Notes: a model not told the origin generated them from the sequence alone. DNA of 9,342 bases from Candidatus Bathyarchaeota archaeon (GCA_003152955.1 PMBQ01000223.1:16311-25652); one strand, 5' to 3'. Positions 1 to 5,367 are shown, numbered from the stretch's first letter. Translations and numbers: made by a program.

Positions 1-604
1 ACCAACCTGCTGCAATGGCATTTACTGTCACATTATGACGAGCCCATTTTACCGCAAGATCACGCGTGAAACCTATTACACCAGCCTTAGCAGCACTATA
101 AGCCAATGCATCCAGCACTTCGGGTTGAGTCCCACCCAAACCCGCGACTGAAGTAATATTGATGATCTTACCCCTACCTTTCGCAATCATGTGCTGACCC
201 ACTGCCTGGCCAAGGATGAAACAACCAGTCAAATTCGAATCGATAACCTTCTGCCAATCCTCAAGAGTCATCTTATCTGCGGGTGCAATCCAAGTTACAC
301 CTGCATTATTCACAAGAATTTCCACTGAACCAAGTTTTGAGACCACTTCACTGACCATCTCTTCAACTTGCGTCTTGTTCGTGACGTCACACTTGAAACT
401 GAGAAGTTGTCGGTCGCGCTGTGACGCGGTGGACTTGAGTTCTGCAAATGATTCAGCCCATTTGTCAGGTCTACGCGAGCATTCTGCAACATGGGCGCCA
501 GCCTCCATGAGCGCTTCGGCCATGACTTTTCCAAGTCCGGTATGCCCGCCACTCACGATTGCACTCTTGTCCTTAACAGAGAAGATCTCGGGAAGGGAAG
601 CCAT
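1..604 (-). CDS. Short-chain dehydrogenase/reductase (classical SDR), C-terminus cut by window edge
   Basis: Oxidoreductase of the classical SDR family, probably cytosolic and NAD(P)-dependent, acting on a sugar acid, polyol or related hydroxy/keto substrate. The 201 visible codons begin MASLPEIFSV. The nucleotide-binding loop SGGHTGLG is at residues 18-25 (Ser replaces the usual Thr), the CDV acidic residue is D73, NNAG is at 99-102, the structural Asn is N124, the catalytic Ser is S152, and YSAAK with Y169 and K173 completes the active site. NAIAAG at 195-200 stands where most members have a Pro-Gly. Arg44 and Arg45 after the second strand suggest NADP(H). The opening residues resemble gluconate 5-dehydrogenase-type SDRs, but substrate cannot be read from sequence. 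SDRs are about 250-260 residues long, so some 55 residues are missing past position 1. It is the last of four minus-strand genes and is probably transcribed separately, since 259 bases separate it from the gene upstream. Confidence 0.93.
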   Translation of the reverse strand, partial: MASLPEIFSVKDKSAIVSGGHTGLGKVMAEALMEAGAHVAECSRRPDKWAESFAELKSTASQRDRQLLSFKCDVTNKTQVEEMVSEVVSKLGSVEILVNNAGVTWIAPADKMTLEDWQKVIDSNLTGCFILGQAVGQHMIAKGRGKIINITSVAGLGGTQPEVLDALAYSAAKAGVIGFTRDLAVKWARHNVTVNAIAAGW

Positions 605-657
605 AATCCTAGCATCGATCGCTGTAAAGGCTTAACGATTTCGGATTCAAGAGCTGG

Positions 658-664
658 ATATTTT
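658..664 (-). promoter_or_regulatory. Possible TATA box for the SDR gene
   Basis: On the minus strand AAAATAT lies about 55 bases upstream of the SDR start codon, after a purine-rich GGGGAAATG stretch that could serve as a BRE. This would give a leader of about 30 bases. A competing weaker candidate, CTTTAC near 625-630, would give a leaderless transcript. No clear Shine-Dalgarno site precedes the ATG, so neither choice is firm. Confidence 0.3.
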
Positions 665-792
665 CATTTCCCCCAGATTCGATTCACAACGTGATAACTG
701 GAGGTCCAATCGAGGTGCCATGAATGGCTGATTACAATTGGCGACGTTTCGCAGCAAAAGCTGAACATACACGACGAGGTTGTGCAGCCTAG

Positions 793-824
793 AGATTTGA
801 TCCGAACTCTGAGGACTCAAATCT
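793..824. repeat. Hairpin-forming inverted repeat between the SDR and micro-protein genes
   Basis: AGATTTGA (793-800) and TCAAATCT (817-824) are perfect 8-bp arms. Inside them TCC (801-803) and GGA (813-815) extend the stem, with one bulged base at 816. It begins 40 bases after the stop codon of the 50-residue minus-strand ORF and lies well upstream of the SDR promoter. It could be a 3' end structure of that small gene or an operator. No T-run follows, so it is not a classical intrinsic terminator. The rest of 605-863 shows no gene. Confidence 0.45.
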
Positions 825-863
825 AAGGTCGGTAAATTGATCGCACTATTTTCTCGATATCGC

Positions 864-1016
864 CTAGTTACCGATTGCCCTCGATTTCATTCTAGACGCT
901 GCATGTTTCCGGGTTGGCTTGTTCGTCCACATATCCTTGCCTTCTCCGCAATAAACGCACATCAATTGCCCGAAGGGCATCGCATGATGGTATTCATGGT
1001 GATGTTGGGAATACAT
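864..1016 (-). CDS. Small His-rich CxxC protein (50 aa), candidate zinc micro-protein
   Basis: An ATG-started 50-codon ORF on the minus strand ending in TAG. The N-terminus is His-rich (H5, H6, H7, H10, H11), followed by CVYC (C20, C23) and then a basic tail with H38. This resembles half of a C2H2 or CxxC zinc finger: C-x2-C followed 14 residues later by one His, with no clear second His. Very small zinc-binding proteins of this look are common in Nitrososphaeria, but I cannot assign a family. Support for its being real comes from a good TATA box (1054-1059) placed to start transcription about 15 bases before the ATG, and from Cys pairing that would be unlikely in random sequence. The plus-strand ORF over the same bases (837-1058) has no comparable features. 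Function is unknown; nucleic-acid or metal binding is a guess. Confidence 0.5.
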   Translation of the reverse strand: MYSQHHHEYHHAMPFGQLMCVYCGEGKDMWTNKPTRKHAASRMKSRAIGN

Positions 1017-1031
1017 GACAATTCCACGACT

Positions 1032-1059
1032 GGTACTGAAAAGTCAAGTACCATTTAAA
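1032..1059 (-). promoter_or_regulatory. Promoter with operator-like dyad for the CxxC micro-protein
   Basis: Reading the minus strand, a TATA box TTTAAA (1059-1054) is followed after one base by a perfect dyad: GGTACT (arm 1052-1047), a 9-base spacer, then AGTACC (1037-1032). The expected transcription start is about 25 bases below the TATA centre, near 1031, so the dyad fills the gap between TATA box and start site. A protein bound there would block transcription. No Shine-Dalgarno site is seen, and the leader would be about 15 bases. Confidence 0.5.
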
Positions 1060-1072
1060 CGGACGCCACTTC

Positions 1073-1093
1073 TGGTGTACACCGAAGATGAAT
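1073..1093. repeat. 21-bp repeat, copy 1 (partner at 2007-2027)
   Basis: These 21 bases match 2007-2027 at 19 positions; the differences are the sixth base (T here, C there) and the twelfth (G here, A there). Weaker similarity continues about 20 bases to the left. This copy contains the perfect palindrome GGTGTACACC and sits just downstream of the stop codon of the 1099-1476 gene. In the partner copy the same bases encode residues 7-13 of the zinc-finger protein; here that frame ends at once in TAG. Confidence 0.6.
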
Positions 1094-1098
1094 AGCCA

Positions 1099-1476
1099 CT
1101 AGGACGGTTCATCCGGGAGCAGTTGTTTCTCTAAGGTTTCGAGCTTCTCGAATCTCTTGCCCCATCGTGAAACGAAACTCCGTTGTTTGAGGAAAACGTA
1201 CACTGACCAGAAGATTGCGATCAATGAGGCGAGCAGAAGGATCACATCAAAGGAAGTGAGCAGAAGGATCACATCCACAATGTGTTCACGATAGAAAATC
1301 GGCGGACCGTAATCCCCGAAGACAAAGAGGAACAGTCGCGAGAGTAGAATGAGTAGGATGATCGAGCCGATTAGATTCACTTTAGCTTGAAGCCGAAACC
1401 GACCAAATTCTGTCGAGGCTTCTCGGAGAAATGTGTGAAGCGTCGTTAATGGGTATTCATCTTCTTTGTCCGACAT
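1099..1476 (-). CDS. Small two-helix membrane protein of unknown function with a 9-residue tandem duplication
   Basis: I do not recognise a family. The 125 residues comprise an acidic N-terminus (MSDKEDEYPL), an amphipathic basic stretch up to about residue 32, a first membrane helix at about 33-53, a short loop containing GDYGPP (54-59), an unusually long hydrophobic stretch at about 68-97, and a charged C-terminus (about 98-125) with coiled-coil tendency (RFEKLETLEKQL). Residues 68-76 (DVILLLTSF) and 77-85 (DVILLLASL) are a direct tandem repeat, which explains the overlong second helix: removing one copy leaves a normal span. Both ends are probably cytoplasmic. It lies 71 bases downstream of the winged-helix gene, same strand, with its own candidate promoter, so the two may work together, for example a membrane protein paired with its regulator. 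Confidence 0.8.
   Translation of the reverse strand: MSDKEDEYPLTTLHTFLREASTEFGRFRLQAKVNLIGSIILLILLSRLFLFVFGDYGPPIFYREHIVDVILLLTSFDVILLLASLIAIFWSVYVFLKQRSFVSRWGKRFEKLETLEKQLLPDEPS
1222..1275 (-). repeat. Two 27-bp tandem units inside the membrane protein gene
   Basis: The unit at 1249-1275 is followed (minus strand) by the unit at 1222-1248. The first 18 bases of each, starting GATGTGATCC, are identical; the last 9 bases differ at several positions. The 27-bp period keeps the reading frame and adds nine residues to the second membrane helix. Divergence is confined to one third of the unit, which suggests a fairly young duplication with selection or partial conversion. Confidence 0.85.
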
Positions 1477-1511
1477 TTCTAACTACTGGGCTCCTTACTG
1501 TGGAATGGCGT

Positions 1512-1537
1512 GGTATAGGTCTAGTTCACCATTGGTG
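1512..1537 (-). promoter_or_regulatory. TATA-like box and adjacent palindrome upstream of the membrane protein gene
   Basis: On the minus strand CCTATACC (about 1519-1512) is a TATA-like element 36-43 bases upstream of the ATG at 1476. Just upstream of it lies the palindrome CACCAATGGTG (1537-1527; 5-bp arms around one base). A palindrome beside the TATA box of a gene that follows a winged-helix regulator is a plausible binding site for that regulator, but this is inference. A GGAG near 1492-1495 is too far from the ATG (about 15 bases) to be a strong ribosome site. Confidence 0.35.
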
Positions 1538-1547
1538 TATCTCAAGA

Positions 1548-1817
1548 CTACAGAAGTGAGGGAAGCGTCTCCCTGAGTTTCAGGTAAACATTCTTTCCCT
1601 CGATCGACAAGCGAACTCCTTCGTCGTACTCCTTCACGTAGCCCTTGCCCTTCAAGTAGTTTAGATACTTCTGGAAATCATCGTATGAAAGCTGCGTCGC
1701 GCGTCTCCACAGAGATGTTCTAGAATGGAACCCCGTGTTGTAGAATAGGAATTCAAGGATCTCGAACCGTATCTCCACAGGAGATTTTCTACCACGTTGC
1801 GTGGCCTTGAAATCCAT
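1548..1817 (-). CDS. Small winged-helix DNA-binding protein, HTH_45-like
   Basis: A probable transcriptional regulator of 89 residues consisting almost wholly of one winged-helix domain. Helix 1 is about residues 14-26 (VEIRFEILEFLFY), helices 2 and 3 about 33-57 (TSLWRRATQLSYDDFQKYL), followed by LKGKGYVKEY and a wing strand GVRLSIEGK at 67-75, then a short C-terminal helix. The pattern LSYDDFQKYLNYLKGKGYV matches the archaeal HTH_45 family, in which LSY..L..YL..L...GL is typical. I chose the ATG at 1817; an in-frame TTG immediately before it (1820) would add one residue but is less likely. An in-frame TAA lies about 54 bases upstream of the ATG. It is divergent from the zinc-finger gene and upstream of the membrane protein gene on the same strand. 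Regulated targets are unknown. Confidence 0.82.
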   Translation of the reverse strand: MDFKATQRGRKSPVEIRFEILEFLFYNTGFHSRTSLWRRATQLSYDDFQKYLNYLKGKGYVKEYDEGVRLSIEGKNVYLKLRETLPSLL

Positions 1818-1987
1818 CAAAGCTTTCGACTCTGCAACGAACTCGCGTTCCTCAGATAGCGTGGAGGATGCTTAAGAAACTCCGCCAATGAGTCCGAACA
1901 CGGTGTTATGGCTACGCCATGGATGAATGCCTGCAACTGCTAACTTTTCCCGACTGACTGCCTCGCTAACTATTCATTCATGGATCC
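1818..1987. promoter_or_regulatory. Divergent intergenic region between winged-helix and zinc-finger genes
   Basis: This 170-base gap must hold promoters for both directions. On the minus strand TTTCTTAAG, with CTTAAG at 1871-1876, is the best TATA-like candidate for the winged-helix gene, about 55 bases before its ATG, implying a leader of about 30 bases. No comparably good box is visible for the plus-strand zinc-finger gene; TAACTTTTCC near 1941-1950 is the nearest AT-rich stretch. Confidence 0.3.
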
Positions 1988-1990
1988 ATG
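1979..1990. repeat. Perfect 12-bp palindrome CATGGATCCATG over the zinc-finger start codon
   Basis: CATGGATCCATG reads the same on both strands. Its last three bases are the ATG of the zinc-finger ORF (1988-1990). It could be an autoregulatory site, or chance, since it includes two ATG-containing arms. Confidence 0.4.
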
Positions 1991-2278
1991 ACATGGAAAC
2001 TACTCTTGGTGCACACCAAAGATGAATCCCGCTTATATGCGACTCAACTACGTGGCGTAGTTCCAGCGACGACCTTGACTCGGACATACCAAGATCATGA
2101 CGAGGGGAAGATTGATGACCTTCGACCCATTATCGGAGTCTTCACATGCCTCCTTTGCGAGCGAAGCTTCAGTAGGAAGACTCGGCTGAAGAAGCACTAT
2201 CGCAGATCGCACAAGGAAAGTCTTCCAACCTATGAGGGGGAGCAGAGCCACGATGAATGGGCGCATTACTCTCCTTAA
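1988..2278 (+). CDS. Small protein with one classical C2H2 zinc finger
   Basis: A 96-residue protein, probably a nucleic-acid-binding or protein-binding factor. Residues 54-75 fit the full classical finger pattern C-x2-C-x3-F-x5-L-x2-H-x4-H: Cys54, Cys57, Phe61, Leu67, His70 and His75. The finger is very basic (SRKTRLKKHYRRSHK), consistent with DNA or RNA contact. The N-terminal 50 residues (from MTWKLLLVHTKDESR) match no family I know; the tail after residue 78 is short and acidic. Single C2H2 fingers in small proteins recur in archaea, especially Nitrososphaeria. The start is the ATG at 1988; nearby ATGs at 1980 and 1993 are in other frames and stop quickly. No Shine-Dalgarno site is visible. 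Its 5' end carries copy 2 of the 21-bp repeat also found at 1073. It stands alone, divergent from the winged-helix gene. Confidence 0.8.
   Translation: MTWKLLLVHTKDESRLYATQLRGVVPATTLTRTYQDHDEGKIDDLRPIIGVFTCLLCERSFSRKTRLKKHYRRSHKESLPTYEGEQSHDEWAHYSP
2007..2027. repeat. 21-bp repeat, copy 2 (inside the zinc-finger gene)
   Basis: Partner of 1073-1093, same orientation, 19 of 21 bases identical. Here the bases encode LVHTKDE near the N-terminus of the zinc-finger protein. In copy 1 the equivalent frame reads LVYTEDE and then stops, so copy 1 could be a remnant of a second zinc-finger gene start. Confidence 0.6.
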
Positions 2279-2640
2279 CGACAACTCTACGAATCATCAT
2301 GAATGCTCATGTTGCGATACTGCTGCAAGCGGCAAACGCGAGATCGTTCAGCTATCTCCTGCCTGATTCAATTGAACTCGCTCTCTACCTCACTCTTGCA
2401 GTGTACTTCGCAATACAAGTTGGAGAACAGGCCAGGCTGGCTTGAAACTATGGACGTTCGAGGACAGAGGGAAGCACAGAAAATTCACCCTGTCTCTACC
2501 TCGGGACCGATCATTTCCTCCTTGGTCTTCCAATCGGTCTGGCAGCAACATCTGACTCGCCCTAAACGGCGTGCTTCAAGAATGAATACGGTTGTGGCCT
2601 GAAGTATCAGCGAGTTCGTTTGAAATACGTGCGAGTATCG
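2279..2640. other. Stretch with no convincing gene
   Basis: Only short overlapping ORFs occur. The least poor is an ATG-started 48-codon frame at 2299-2445 (begins MNAHVAILLQ) with one hydrophobic stretch (ALYLTLAVYFAIQV) and a weak TATA-like CCTTAAC about 25 bases upstream, as a leaderless gene would have. I cannot separate this from chance. A 99-codon frame at 2303-2602 has no domain-like features and a composition rich in Ser, Arg and Gln that looks non-coding. Confidence 0.4.
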
Positions 2641-2648
2641 TGAAAAGA

Positions 2649-2700
2649 CTTAAATATCGTTAGCGATATCATTAGCGATATCGCTTGAGATATCAATTAA
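2649..2700 (+). promoter_or_regulatory. Promoter of the PadR-ABC operon with a four-unit 12-bp operator array
   Basis: The TATA box CTTAAATA (2649-2656) follows a purine-rich BRE-like GAAAAGA. From 2653 four 12-mers run without gap: AATATCGTTAGC, GATATCATTAGC, GATATCGCTTGA, GATATCAATTAA. The ATATC cores start at exact 12-bp steps (hexamers at 2653, 2665, 2677, 2689). GATATC is self-complementary, and neighbouring units form larger dyads such as ATATCG-TTAG-CGATAT (2654-2669). The array begins on the TATA box and covers the expected start site near 2678, so bound protein should repress. The PadR protein encoded next is the obvious candidate; this is inference. Confidence 0.75.
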
Positions 2701-2701
2701 T

Positions 2702-2707
2702 GGAGAT
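2702..2707 (+). promoter_or_regulatory. Ribosome binding site of the PadR gene
   Basis: GGAGAT lies 9 bases before the ATG at 2717 and directly after the operator array. It supports this ATG over the out-of-frame ATG at 2700-2702. Confidence 0.6.
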
Positions 2708-2716
2708 AATGCGAAA

Positions 2717-3388
2717 ATGCATGATGGCGACGATGATGAGAACTATGAACGTGGACACGGTCACGGGCACCGCCACGAACATGATTGTGAGCATCGAAAT
2801 GAGCACGAGCACACGCGTGGTCATTGGATGAAGCATTGGATGAGACACACGGCAATGGTCCCGAAGGGATTCCTCCGGTTCCAATTGCTGAAGATGCTTC
2901 TCGAAAAACCCATGTCAGGGTCAGAAATCATGAGTGAGTTGGAAAGTGAGACCAATGGGTACTGGAAACCTAGTCCAGGCTCAATCTATCCATTACTCGC
3001 CTGGCTACAGGACCAGGCATACATCAAGGAGGCTGACCAGAAGGAGTCAGGAATACGACGCTACACAATGACTGAACAGGGCAAAACATTCCTAGAGAAT
3101 GAAACGAAGTCACGCGAAGAAATCGACAAACGCCTCGAACACTTCGGACCCATGTGGTACGGTTTAGAACGAGAACGCAGCGGAGAACTGCACAATGTCG
3201 CAAGGGATTTTGGCAAAGCTGTACGCGACGTGTTTCACGAAATCAGACGAGAACACTCGAAGGAAGTAATCGAGCAATCAATGAGGACGTTAGAAGAAAT
3301 CACCACGAAACTTCAAGATTTGACAAAGAAACTTCAGACACACGACACAGATGTCCCCAAAGAAACTTCACAAAAGAAGATTGAGTAA
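2717..3388 (+). CDS. PadR-family transcriptional regulator with His-rich N-terminus
   Basis: Probable repressor of its own operon. The 223 residues have three parts. Residues 1-44 are strongly acidic then His-rich: 12 His (for example HGHGHRHEH at 14-22) plus Cys24. Residues about 49-130 are a PadR winged helix: GFLRFQLLKMLLEKPMSGSEI, then GYWKPSPGSIYPLLAWLQDQAYI, and a wing ending RRYTMTEQGK, all hallmark PadR phrases. Residues about 130-215 are long charged helices, the PadR C-terminal dimerisation part, here longer than in the minimal family. The His-rich segment is not a normal part of PadR and could bind Zn, Ni or Cu. The gene is the first of the operon; its stop codon is two bases before the ATPase start. 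PadR proteins commonly repress adjacent DrrAB-type exporters and release DNA on binding a drug-like ligand. Confidence 0.93.
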   Translation: MHDGDDDENYERGHGHGHRHEHDCEHRNEHEHTRGHWMKHWMRHTAMVPKGFLRFQLLKMLLEKPMSGSEIMSELESETNGYWKPSPGSIYPLLAWLQDQAYIKEADQKESGIRRYTMTEQGKTFLENETKSREEIDKRLEHFGPMWYGLERERSGELHNVARDFGKAVRDVFHEIRREHSKEVIEQSMRTLEEITTKLQDLTKKLQTHDTDVPKETSQKKIE

Positions 3389-3390
3389 TC

Positions 3391-4407
3391 ATGTCTGAGG
3401 CAAATACCGGAGCTCCTATAGTAGAAGTTACGAATCTTTCGAAGTCATTCGCCAAACTGAAGGCAGTCGACAGCGTCAGTTTCGAAGTCAAAGAGGGGGA
3501 GATATTTGGTTTCCTCGGCCCTAACGGAGCGGGCAAAAGCACCACTATCAACATGCTCACCACACTGCTAAAACCCTCATCAGGAAACGCGCAGGTCTGC
3601 GGCTACGACGTACACACGAATGCAAACGATGTGCGCAGGAACGTAGGAGTTGTACCGCAGGAGTACACAGCTGACGAGGATATGACCGGATACAACAACA
3701 TCATCCTCTGTGCAGACCTCTACGGGTTACCAAGAAGCAACTCGGAACCCCATGCAGAAGAGCTGTTCAAGCTGGTCGAGTTAGAAGATGCTGCAAACAG
3801 AAAGGTCAGCACTTATTCCGGGGGAATGCGCAGGAGACTTGAGCTAGCATGCGGTTTGATCAACTATCCGAAACTGCTCTTCTTGGACGAGCCTACGCTA
3901 GGGCTTGACGTTCAAACACGCGCAGCCGTCTGGAAATACATCAGAATGTTGAAGGAGGAATACCATATGACACTGTTTCTAACAACCCACTATCTCGAAG
4001 AAGCTGATACGCTTTGTGACAGGATCGCCATAATCGATCACGGCCACATTGTGAGGATCGGTACACCTGATGAGCTGAAGGCAAACATCGGCGGGGATGT
4101 CATTGTAGTCGGCGTTAGGGAGTCGGCGCCTGACGTTTCATCCGAGATCGCTAAGATCCAGCTAGTGAAAGACGTCAAAAAGAATAACGGTGTTTACCGC
4201 ATCAAGGCGGAACGTGGAGAAGAAGCGACACCAGAGATCATGGACCTGATTCGATCCAGAGGACTTCACGTGACAAAAATTTCGTTGACAAAGCCAACCT
4301 TGGACGAAGCGTATCTAGAATATACAGGACACAGCATGAGAGAAGAGGAAACGAACAGGTCGCAGATGTTCAGTCAACGCGTCACTATGAGGAAAGCGAG
4401 ATCCTAG
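3391..4407 (+). CDS. ABC transporter ATP-binding protein, DrrA (daunorubicin resistance) type
   Basis: Cytoplasmic ATPase subunit of an ABC-2 exporter, 338 residues, the usual DrrA length. Visible motifs: Walker A GPNGAGKST at 43-51, Q-loop Gln90, signature YSGGMRRR at 142-149 (the DrrA variant of LSGGQ), Walker B LLFLDEP with D166 and E167, D-loop GLD at 171-173, and H-loop His200. All catalytic residues are intact. The C-terminal part (about 225-325), including the phrase PTLDEAYLEYTG, is the accessory domain typical of this subfamily. The basic tail (about 326-338) looks lineage-specific. Translation is probably coupled to the PadR gene, since only two bases separate them and no strong ribosome site is visible. 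It should pair with the permease encoded next. The substrate cannot be told; in relatives it is a hydrophobic drug, lipid or polyketide. Confidence 0.96.
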   Translation: MSEANTGAPIVEVTNLSKSFAKLKAVDSVSFEVKEGEIFGFLGPNGAGKSTTINMLTTLLKPSSGNAQVCGYDVHTNANDVRRNVGVVPQEYTADEDMTGYNNIILCADLYGLPRSNSEPHAEELFKLVELEDAANRKVSTYSGGMRRRLELACGLINYPKLLFLDEPTLGLDVQTRAAVWKYIRMLKEEYHMTLFLTTHYLEEADTLCDRIAIIDHGHIVRIGTPDELKANIGGDVIVVGVRESAPDVSSEIAKIQLVKDVKKNNGVYRIKAERGEEATPEIMDLIRSRGLHVTKISLTKPTLDEAYLEYTGHSMREEETNRSQMFSQRVTMRKARS

Positions 4408-4412
4408 AGGTG
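4407..4412 (+). promoter_or_regulatory. Ribosome binding site that decides the permease start
   Basis: GAGGTG overlaps the last base of the ATPase stop codon and is a perfect match to an archaeal anti-Shine-Dalgarno sequence. It lies 9 bases before ATG 4422. The in-frame GTG at 4410 is part of this site, so it is unlikely to be the start codon. Confidence 0.65.
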
Positions 4413-4421
4413 CAGAAGAGC

Positions 4422-5366
4422 ATGAAAATAATCAAGTCGACAGAAAACCAAGAAACGGCGTCTAAAGTTCCAACGCTGCAAAAAGAACAACCCAAGGAAG
4501 TTTCCGCCAGCCGTGAAAGATCATTCATGACCTCACCGAAGCTAAACACGAGTCCCCTGCATGGACTCTGGGCACTGACACACCGAGATTTGAGAAAATG
4601 GTACATGAACCCAGTTCAACTCTTCGTATCGCTAATCCAACCGGTGGTCTGGCTTGGGTTGTTTGGCAAAGCTATGAACTTTGGAGCATTCGTTTCCGGA
4701 GCCGGAGGCACACAAACTCAGCAAAACGCAATCATGTTGAGTATGTTCGGCACGACCAGCTACTTTTCATTCTTAGCTTGCGGGATGCTAGCCTTTGTCA
4801 TCCTGTTCACTGCCGCTTTCAGCGGAATGTCAGTCGTATTTGACCGCAGATTCGGCTTCCTCAACAAAGTCTTGAGTACACCAGTCAGTCGCGGAACGGT
4901 TGTGATGGCAAAAGTCCTACAAAGTGTCGGTAGAGCGCTAACCCAAGCGGCCATAGTTCTACTGATCGCCGTAATCCTTGGAATGGATACATCTCACTTC
5001 ACCGTCATGGGCATATTCGGTACGTTTAGCATCATGTTCCTGATGGCTCTCGGACTGTCATCGCTGTATGTGATGCTTGCGTTGAGATCAACTGATTGGC
5101 AGACTCAGATGGCGATAATAAACCTCCTGAACCTGCCATTAGTGTTCGCAAGCAACGCGCTATTCCCAACAAAACTAATGCCGACTTGGCTTCAATATAT
5201 TGTAAAAGTCAACCCGGTCAGTTACGCCAATGATGCGGCGAGACAGTTACTACTGGGCGCCATTGGTCTAAACAGTCTTGCGATAGATTTTGGATATCTG
5301 CTCGCGTTCGGGATCCTACTCTCCGCAACCGGCATAGTACTATCTTGGCGACTCCTTTCCAAGTAA
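4422..5366 (+). CDS. ABC-2 type transporter permease, DrrB-like
   Basis: Membrane subunit of the exporter, 314 residues from ATG 4422 (318 if the GTG at 4410 were used). A long charged cytoplasmic N-terminus (about 1-45) precedes the conserved start ALTHRDLRKWYMNPVQLF. Six membrane helices are predicted at about 66-83, 115-135, 168-188, 196-220, 230-246 and 288-309. The family phrase DRRFGFLNKVLSTPVSRGTVV at about 141-161, between helices 2 and 3, is the cytoplasmic coupling segment of ABC-2 permeases, and LFPTKLMPTWLQYIVKVNPVSYANDAAR (247-274) matches the conserved external loop. Length and topology are those of a complete half-transporter permease that would act as a homodimer with two ATPase subunits. 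The N-terminal extension is longer than in typical DrrB and carries no recognised domain. Confidence 0.94.
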   Translation: MKIIKSTENQETASKVPTLQKEQPKEVSASRERSFMTSPKLNTSPLHGLWALTHRDLRKWYMNPVQLFVSLIQPVVWLGLFGKAMNFGAFVSGAGGTQTQQNAIMLSMFGTTSYFSFLACGMLAFVILFTAAFSGMSVVFDRRFGFLNKVLSTPVSRGTVVMAKVLQSVGRALTQAAIVLLIAVILGMDTSHFTVMGIFGTFSIMFLMALGLSSLYVMLALRSTDWQTQMAIINLLNLPLVFASNALFPTKLMPTWLQYIVKVNPVSYANDAARQLLLGAIGLNSLAIDFGYLLAFGILLSATGIVLSWRLLSK

Positions 5367-5367
5367 T

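Noticed and set aside
216..635. 139-codon plus-strand ORF
   Set aside because: Antisense to the SDR gene, whose NAD-binding, NNAG and YxxxK motifs are all in order on the other strand.
837..1058. 73-codon plus-strand ORF
   Set aside because: Overlaps the minus-strand CxxC ORF, has no promoter or ribosome site, and its composition shows no domain-like pattern.
2303..2602. 99-codon plus-strand ORF after the zinc-finger gene
   Set aside because: No ribosome site, no hydrophobic or domain pattern, and it competes with another frame over the same bases; treated as non-coding.
2653..2694. Short regular repeats as a CRISPR array
   Set aside because: Units are 12 bp with no unique spacers and overlap a TATA box; operator sites are the better reading.
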